From contig NZ_JBITDV010000021.1 in the NCBI RefSeq assembly GCF_044454545.1, positions 49,608 through 113,607 on the forward strand: a DNA stretch of 64,000 nt. The letters run 5' to 3'. Of the stretch, positions 59,942 to 64,000 are shown one piece after another (position 1 is the first letter of the stretch; each line of letters opens with the position of its first letter). This DNA comes from Cryptosporangium sp044454545 (GTDB taxonomy: Bacteria > Actinomycetota > Actinomycetes > Mycobacteriales > Cryptosporangiaceae). Below the pieces are notes generated by a model. That model saw only the letters and a list, made by a program, of their open reading frames with translations, had not been told where the DNA came from and did no database searches. A program made the position numbers and the translations under genes.

Positions 59942-61063
59942 ATGACCTCCTCCCTGACCCCCACGCTCCCCGGCCACGCCTACACCGACCCGGCGACGTT
60001 CGCCGCCGAGGAGGAGCGCATCTTCGCCCGCGAATGGATCTACGTCGCCCGCGGCGACGAACTGGTCCCGCGCGGGAAGGTGCTCCGACGCCAGGTCGGT
60101 CCGGAGAGCGTCATCCTGCTCCGCGACCGCGCCGGCGTCCTGCGGTGTTACCTCAACGTCTGCCGCCACCGCGGAGCGCAGCTCTGCTCCTCGGACTCCG
60201 AGACGCTCGGCAACGCGATCCGCTGCCCGTATCACGCCTGGACCTACGCCCACGACGGACGGCTGATGGCCGCACCGAACTTCGCGGCGATGCCGCCGTC
60301 GGACCGGGAGAGATCCGGTCTGCTCCCGGTGCACGTGACGGAATGGGCGGGCCTGGTCTGGGTCAATCTGGACGCTGAACCGCAACCGCTCGAACGGCAG
60401 CTGGCGCCGCAGCTGACCTACCGGTTCGGCGGCTCTCCGTCGCGGATCGAGCGGTGGGGGATCGGCGACCTGGTCGTCGGCGCGCGGAAGACCTACACGG
60501 TCGCGGCCAACTGGAAGCTGATCCAGGAGAACTTCCAGGAGTGCTACCACTGCGGCACGATCCACCCCGAGCTCGTCGACGCGATCCCGGCGTTCGCGCG
60601 CACGTCGGAACTGTCGGCCGGCTACCAGCCCGACGGCTACCGCTTCGCCGACGGCCTGGACGCGTTCTCGGTGACCGGTCAGGCCAGGTATCCCCGGCTG
60701 CCGGGGCTCTCGGCCGCGGACGAGCGTCGCTACTTCGGCATGGTGCTGCGGCCGAACTGTTTCCTGTCGCTGCTGCCCGACCACGTCATCGTGCACCGGT
60801 TCCAGCCGGTGTCGCCGAGCGTGACCGTCGTCGAGTGCGACTGGCTGTTCGATCCGGCGGTGGCCGCGGCGCCGGGATTCGACCCGACCGACACCGTGGA
60901 GATCTTCCACCGCGTCAACCAGCAGGATTTCGCGGCGGTCGAAGGCTGCCAGCCGAACATGAACTCGCGCGCCTATCGCCGCGGCGGTGTGCTCGTTCCA
61001 CTGGAGACCGAAACGATCAACGACAACTATTACCGGTGGTATCGAGAGGCGATGGCCGGCTGA
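59942..61063 (+). CDS. Rieske oxygenase alpha subunit, GbcA/stachydrine demethylase-like
   Basis: 373 aa. The Rieske 2Fe-2S cluster is bound by C74-x-H76 and C95-x2-H98 (NVCRHRGAQL, IRCPYHAW). The mononuclear iron site has NFQECYHCGTIHPE (H203, H208). The ECYHCGxxHPE signature is that of glycine betaine/stachydrine/carnitine-type monooxygenases that remove N-methyl groups. It lies 18 bp after the sarcosine oxidase-like gene, so both are in one transcript that ends at the hairpin at 61067. The required reductase is not adjacent. Confidence 0.9.
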   Translation: MTSSLTPTLPGHAYTDPATFAAEEERIFAREWIYVARGDELVPRGKVLRRQVGPESVILLRDRAGVLRCYLNVCRHRGAQLCSSDSETLGNAIRCPYHAWTYAHDGRLMAAPNFAAMPPSDRERSGLLPVHVTEWAGLVWVNLDAEPQPLERQLAPQLTYRFGGSPSRIERWGIGDLVVGARKTYTVAANWKLIQENFQECYHCGTIHPELVDAIPAFARTSELSAGYQPDGYRFADGLDAFSVTGQARYPRLPGLSAADERRYFGMVLRPNCFLSLLPDHVIVHRFQPVSPSVTVVECDWLFDPAVAAAPGFDPTDTVEIFHRVNQQDFAAVEGCQPNMNSRAYRRGGVLVPLETETINDNYYRWYREAMAG

Positions 61064-61066
61064 ATC

Positions 61067-61098
61067 GCCTTCACCCACCCGGGTGGGTGGGTGAAGGC
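61067..61098. terminator. Strong bidirectional terminator
   Basis: GCCTTCACCCACCC (61067-61080) and GGGTGGGTGAAGGC (61085-61098) form a perfect 14-bp stem with a 4-base loop. It begins 3 bp after the Rieske gene stop and lies before the converging SDR stop. It should end transcription from both sides. Confidence 0.8.
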
Positions 61099-61161
61099 GG
61101 CCCATACCACCACGGATTCCCGCTGCCGGTTGGACGAGGAGCCGGCGACCGGCGCCGGTCC

Positions 61162-61875
61162 TCAGGCTGCCGGGTGGGCGGCGTCGCCGTAGAAGTTCTC
61201 CGGGTCGTGGGCGACGGCGGTCTTGACGGTCCGGCTCCACTCGTCGACGACGACCTCGAGCTTCCCGGCCTCGATCCCGTCGAGCGCCGCCCGCACGACG
61301 TCGACCGGCGACACCTTCGGACCGTCGTAACCGGCCATCATGTCGGTGTCGGCCGCGCCGAGGTGCAGGCCGGTGACGAGCGTCCCCTTCGGGGCCAGCT
61401 CCAGCCGCACCGAGTTGGTCAGATTCCAGGTCGCGGCCTTCGCCGCCGCGTAGGCGCCGGCCCCGGGGTACGCGAACCACGACAGCGCCGACAGCACGTT
61501 GAGGATCGCTCCGCCACCGTTGCGGGCGAGCGCCGGTGCGAACGCGCGGACCATGTGCAGCGTCCCGTAGAAGTTCGTGTCGAGCTCCCGCCTGATCACG
61601 TCCAGGTCACCGCTGACCAGGTCGGTTCCGGTCGTGATCCCGGCGTTGTTGACGAGCAGCGTGACGTCGTCCGCGACGGCGGCGGCGGCCGCGATCGACG
61701 CCGGATCGGTGATGTCGATCCGCAGCGTCTCCACGCCGGGCACGTCGATGCTCTCCGGCGTGCGCGCGGTCGCGTAGACCTTCGACGCGCCCCGCTCCAC
61801 GAGCTGTGCGGCGAACTGCCGCCCGATGCCCCGATTGGCGCCGGTGACGAGTGCGATCGAACCAGAAATTTTCAT
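61162..61875 (-). CDS. Short-chain dehydrogenase/reductase
   Basis: 237 aa. Complete classical SDR: ALVTGANRGIGRQ (NAD(P) site), LLVNNAG, NVLSALSW (serine) and YAAAKAA (the Y-x-x-x-K pair). The basic residue in ATART after the second strand suggests NADP. Substrate unknown. It is divergent from a MerR regulator across 57 bp that hold a palindrome, which is the likely operator. Confidence 0.92.
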   Translation of the reverse strand: MKISGSIALVTGANRGIGRQFAAQLVERGASKVYATARTPESIDVPGVETLRIDITDPASIAAAAAVADDVTLLVNNAGITTGTDLVSGDLDVIRRELDTNFYGTLHMVRAFAPALARNGGGAILNVLSALSWFAYPGAGAYAAAKAATWNLTNSVRLELAPKGTLVTGLHLGAADTDMMAGYDGPKVSPVDVVRAALDGIEAGKLEVVVDEWSRTVKTAVAHDPENFYGDAAHPAA

Positions 61876-61891
61876 GCGGCTACGCTAAAAC

Positions 61892-61907
61892 CTGACGTTG
61901 ACGTCAG
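61892..61907. promoter_or_regulatory. MerR operator candidate
   Basis: CTGACGTTGACGTCAG has perfect 6-bp arms and a 4-base centre, midway between the divergent SDR and merR genes. MerR proteins bind dyads of this size placed between promoter hexamers. Confidence 0.55.
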
Positions 61908-61932
61908 AGGCAAGAGTTGTGTGGAGGAGCAC

Positions 61933-62322
61933 ATGCGTATCGGAGAGCTGGCGAGCCGGGCGGGCGTGAGCGTGCGCGCGCTGCGCTACTACGAAGAACA
62001 GCAACTATTGACGTCGTCCCGGACCGGGAGCGGGCAGCGGGTGTATCCCGACTCCGCGGTGGAGCGGGTGCGGTTCATCCAGCAGCTCTACGCCGCCGGG
62101 CTGTCGAGCAAGGCGATGCTCGAGATCCTGCCGTGCGTCCACACCGGTGACGTCACGCCGCAACTGCTCGGCCGGCTCACCACCGAGCGCGAACGGATCG
62201 ACCGTCAGATCACCGAACTCACCAAGACCCGCGACCGGCTGGACGGAGTGATCGTGTCGGCGATCGAATTCCGGGACGGGAAGGCGTGCGCCGTCTCAGA
62301 ACAAGGCGAGCTGGTCGGGTGA
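61933..62322 (+). CDS. MerR family regulator
   Basis: 129 aa from the ATG at 61933 with GGAGGAG upstream. HTH and wing: MRIGELASRAGVSVRALRYY, EEQQLLTSSRTGSGQRVYPD, followed by the long dimerisation helix (LTTERERIDRQITELTKTRD). The effector part is short, as in small-molecule or redox-sensing members. It probably regulates the divergent SDR gene. The 3' end overlaps the converging exonuclease gene by 27 bp. Confidence 0.93.
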   Translation: MRIGELASRAGVSVRALRYYEEQQLLTSSRTGSGQRVYPDSAVERVRFIQQLYAAGLSSKAMLEILPCVHTGDVTPQLLGRLTTERERIDRQITELTKTRDRLDGVIVSAIEFRDGKACAVSEQGELVG

Positions 62323-63294
62323 GGGCTCCCGGCGCGCCTTCACCGACCTCGGGTACTTGGGCGGCTCGGGGTCGGGCTCCGGCGGGGGAGTGCGACCGGT
62401 CAGCGCCCAGAGCGACGGCCCGAGAATGATGCCGCGCCCGGCCAGCGCCTGCCGCATCGTCGCGTACGAGAGCGGGAGCCGCGCGGTCTCGAGCTCGGGC
62501 ACGGGCAGGTCGGTGCGCATCCGCATCAACCGGCGATTGAGCTCCACCCGCGTCCGGGCCTCGTCGGTGTCGAGGCTGCGCGCCGCCACGTCGCCGACCA
62601 CCGCCCGCACGTCGTCGGGCTCGGCCTTCCACGCCGCCTCGACCGTGCCGAACGCCGCGAGCAGCCGCCCGGCCAGGATCGTGCCGAACCCCCGCACCCC
62701 GGGCAGGTTGTCGGACGGGTCGCCGCGCAGCGCCGCCAGATCGCGATACTGCGACGGCTCGACGCCGTAGAGCTCCTGCAGCATCGGGGGCGTCATCATC
62801 ACGGCCTCGTCGAGCCCGCCGTTGCGGACCCGCAGAACCGACGTGTCGTCGTCGATCAGCGCGAACGCGTCCCGGTCACTGGTGACGAGCACCGATCGCC
62901 AGCCACCGCGCTTCGCCGACGCCGCCGCGCTCGCCAGCACGTCGTCGGCCTCGTAGCCGCGGTGGACCACCGTGCAGAGCCCGGCGGCACTCACCAGGTC
63001 GGGCGCCGCGGTGATTTGTTCGGCGAGGTCGCCGGCCTTCTCGGGCCGGTGGGCCTTGTACTGGGGGTAGTCGGCCTGGCGTTCGGAGTGCTCCCCACAG
63101 TCGAACCCGACCACCACCGCGTCGGGCCGGAGTTTGGCCGCCGCACGGGCGACGTACCCGACCAGACCCTTGAGCGCCCACACCGGCCGATCGTCGGAAT
63201 CGAGCAGCTTCCCGGTCGCCGCCGCGTGGTAGGCGCGGTGCAACAAACTGTTGCCGTCGAGGACGAGCAACACGGGAGGGGACGCCACCCCCAC
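62296..63294 (-). CDS. 5'-3' exonuclease, DNA polymerase I N-domain type
   Basis: 332 aa from the GTG at 63294. It is a stand-alone FEN-like nuclease: VLLVLDGNSLLHRAYHA, VVVGFDCGEHSERQADYPQYKA, GYEADDVLASAA and LVTSDRDAFALIDDD carry the metal-binding acids, and GDPSDNLPGVRGFG is the helix-hairpin-helix. It removes RNA primers and 5' flaps during lagging-strand synthesis or repair. The last residues are DQLALF, close to the sliding-clamp binding pentapeptide (QLxLF), on a basic/proline-rich flexible tail. It overlaps the converging merR gene. Confidence 0.93.
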   Translation of the reverse strand: MGVASPPVLLVLDGNSLLHRAYHAAATGKLLDSDDRPVWALKGLVGYVARAAAKLRPDAVVVGFDCGEHSERQADYPQYKAHRPEKAGDLAEQITAAPDLVSAAGLCTVVHRGYEADDVLASAAASAKRGGWRSVLVTSDRDAFALIDDDTSVLRVRNGGLDEAVMMTPPMLQELYGVEPSQYRDLAALRGDPSDNLPGVRGFGTILAGRLLAAFGTVEAAWKAEPDDVRAVVGDVAARSLDTDEARTRVELNRRLMRMRTDLPVPELETARLPLSYATMRQALAGRGIILGPSLWALTGRTPPPEPDPEPPKYPRSVKARREPSPDQLALF

Positions 63295-64000
63295 AGATTA
63301 AGCCGCGCGTCCGACAATCGCCGGGGTGTGATCCGTGGGGGATCCATTCAGGAATCCGAAGAGTCGGGCGAGCGTCTGCATTCCGGTCGTCGATCGGGTG
63401 GGTCCGGCTGACCGAAACGCTGACCCCCGCCCCTCGGGCCCGGGTGGCGGCGGGTCGGGCAGTAGCTCCGTGCAGAGCACTCGCCGTCGGCGCCCGCGGC
63501 CGGGCGTCACGAACTGTTTCCTCGTGCGGACGCTCCGCGCTGCGCGCGTTGGTGGTGCACAACCGGCCTGAACCGAGCTGACCAGCGCAGATACTGTTCA
63601 TTCCGGAGCGGGCACGACCGTGTGTCCACCGACACGGTTAATCGGTTTGCGGTTCGGCCGTTCTGTCGCGTAGATTTCCCAAGGCCCGCAGGGGAGACGG
63701 ACAAGCACCGGACGCGCAAGCGGCCGGCTGGACGGCCCGCGGGAGAGCAGACGATCCAACCGATGAAAATCGGGGGGTAGCGCTGCGTCCGGGCGAAGCG
63801 GCCGATTTGGCGCCGCGAGATCGACCGGATAACGTAGTGACGCAAGACGCCGAGCGAATTAGGGCGGCGGTAAGGCCCCGATAAGAAAACAGAGCGAATT
63901 TGGTTCTGCGGAATGTGTCGGGTACGGTTGGAAAGCGCTAGACGGTAGGGAAGCAAGCCCCGACGGAGCCTTGGCGGGCCGAGATGGTGCGCGTGTGTTG
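63295..64000. other. 706-bp region without a convincing gene
   Basis: The open frames here (for example 63507-63956 on the minus strand and 63335-63571 on the plus strand) have irregular composition and no homologous-looking segments. From about 63590 the sequence becomes less GC-rich. The far end carries a promoter-like element pointing out of the window, so it is probably the 5' region of a gene beyond 64000. I find no tRNA or riboswitch that I can name. Confidence 0.5.
63900..63928 (+). promoter_or_regulatory. SigA-like promoter reading out of the window
   Basis: TTGGTT (63900-63905) and TACGGT (63923-63928) are separated by 17 bp, matching the actinobacterial TTGNNN-17-TANNNT pattern. 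Transcription would start near 63935, leaving at least 65 bases of leader before any gene. Confidence 0.35.

Noticed and set aside
58700..61480. 926-codon open frame on the minus strand
   Set aside because: It is antisense to the sarcosine oxidase-like and Rieske genes, which have full catalytic motifs. The frame is open only because of high GC, and its composition is Arg/Val/Gly/Asp-rich without motifs.
63507..63956. 149-codon minus-strand frame near the end of the window
   Set aside because: Arg/Ser-rich, irregular third-position composition, no motif and no ribosome binding site.
63590..64000. Riboswitch (c-di-AMP or cobalamin type) in the final leader
   Set aside because: I could not match the conserved core elements of either class; only a promoter-like pair of hexamers is supportable.

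Overview
The window is a GC-rich (roughly 70 percent) chromosomal segment of a filamentous-type actinomycete. The evidence is GC-saturated third codon positions, many GTG starts, many 4-base start/stop overlaps (ATGA, GTGA), and families typical of that group: DUF1707, MmyB-type XRE, DUF4260, ECF sigma factors with SnoaL-like tails, and a PGRP amidase with a Tat-like leader. A Cryptosporangium-like or Frankiales-like source is only a guess. I see no tRNA, rRNA, CRISPR array, insertion sequence or prophage.

Layout. 1-6.8 kb: small hypothetical genes (one an RHH plus RAMA-like protein), a CPBP protease, a DUF4260 protein, an alpha/beta hydrolase, and a flavin monooxygenase divergent from a TetR gene across two matching 22-bp operators. 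6.8-8.8 kb: a decayed patch where an alpha/beta hydrolase tail meets an SDR without its N-terminus, followed by a frameshifted TIM-barrel isomerase. 8.8-18.2 kb: peptidase S51, a TetX-like monooxygenase with an AraC regulator, a metallophosphoesterase-MprF fusion with an esterase, and a two-component system. 18.1-22.1 kb: intact transketolase next to a triply damaged transaldolase pseudogene, and a HAD phosphatase. 22.2-28.6 kb: two secreted proteins, a CDP-alcohol phosphatidyltransferase with a VTT membrane protein, a membrane-anchored LuxR-type regulator, an Fpg/Nei glycosylase, and MarR with a divergent HSL hydrolase. 28.6-39.1 kb: GntR-LacI-MFS, TetR with a divergent zinc alcohol dehydrogenase, nadR/pnuC wreckage, two hydrolases, a Tat-exported flavin oxidase and a secreted amidase. 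39.2-44.6 kb: an ECF sigma/anti-sigma/ABC transporter/adenylate-forming enzyme operon.

44.6-53.5 kb is the most interesting part. Four genes joined by 4-base overlaps encode a caspase-like protease, a MoxR AAA+ ATPase, a CoxE-type vWA protein and a CHAT protease with a long helical N-terminus. They converge on, and overlap, the first of two divergent paralogues (458 and 456 aa) that match no family I know. The 5' leaders of the caspase gene and of the second paralogue share a TCCGTC inverted repeat and similar downstream sequence, which suggests one regulon. The set resembles the MoxR-vWA based conflict systems described by comparative genomics, here with two different caspase-fold proteases and an unknown paralogous pair.

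53.5-63.3 kb: an aldo-keto reductase (with an intrinsic terminator placed inside the neighbouring gene), XRE, DUF1348, HSL hydrolase, ECF sigma, MerR, a siderophore-interacting-type flavoprotein, a monomeric sarcosine oxidase-like enzyme paired with a GbcA-like Rieske oxygenase (probably N-methyl amine breakdown), SDR/MerR, and a 5'-3' exonuclease ending in a possible sliding-clamp motif. The last 700 bases hold no convincing gene but have a promoter-like element reading out of the window.
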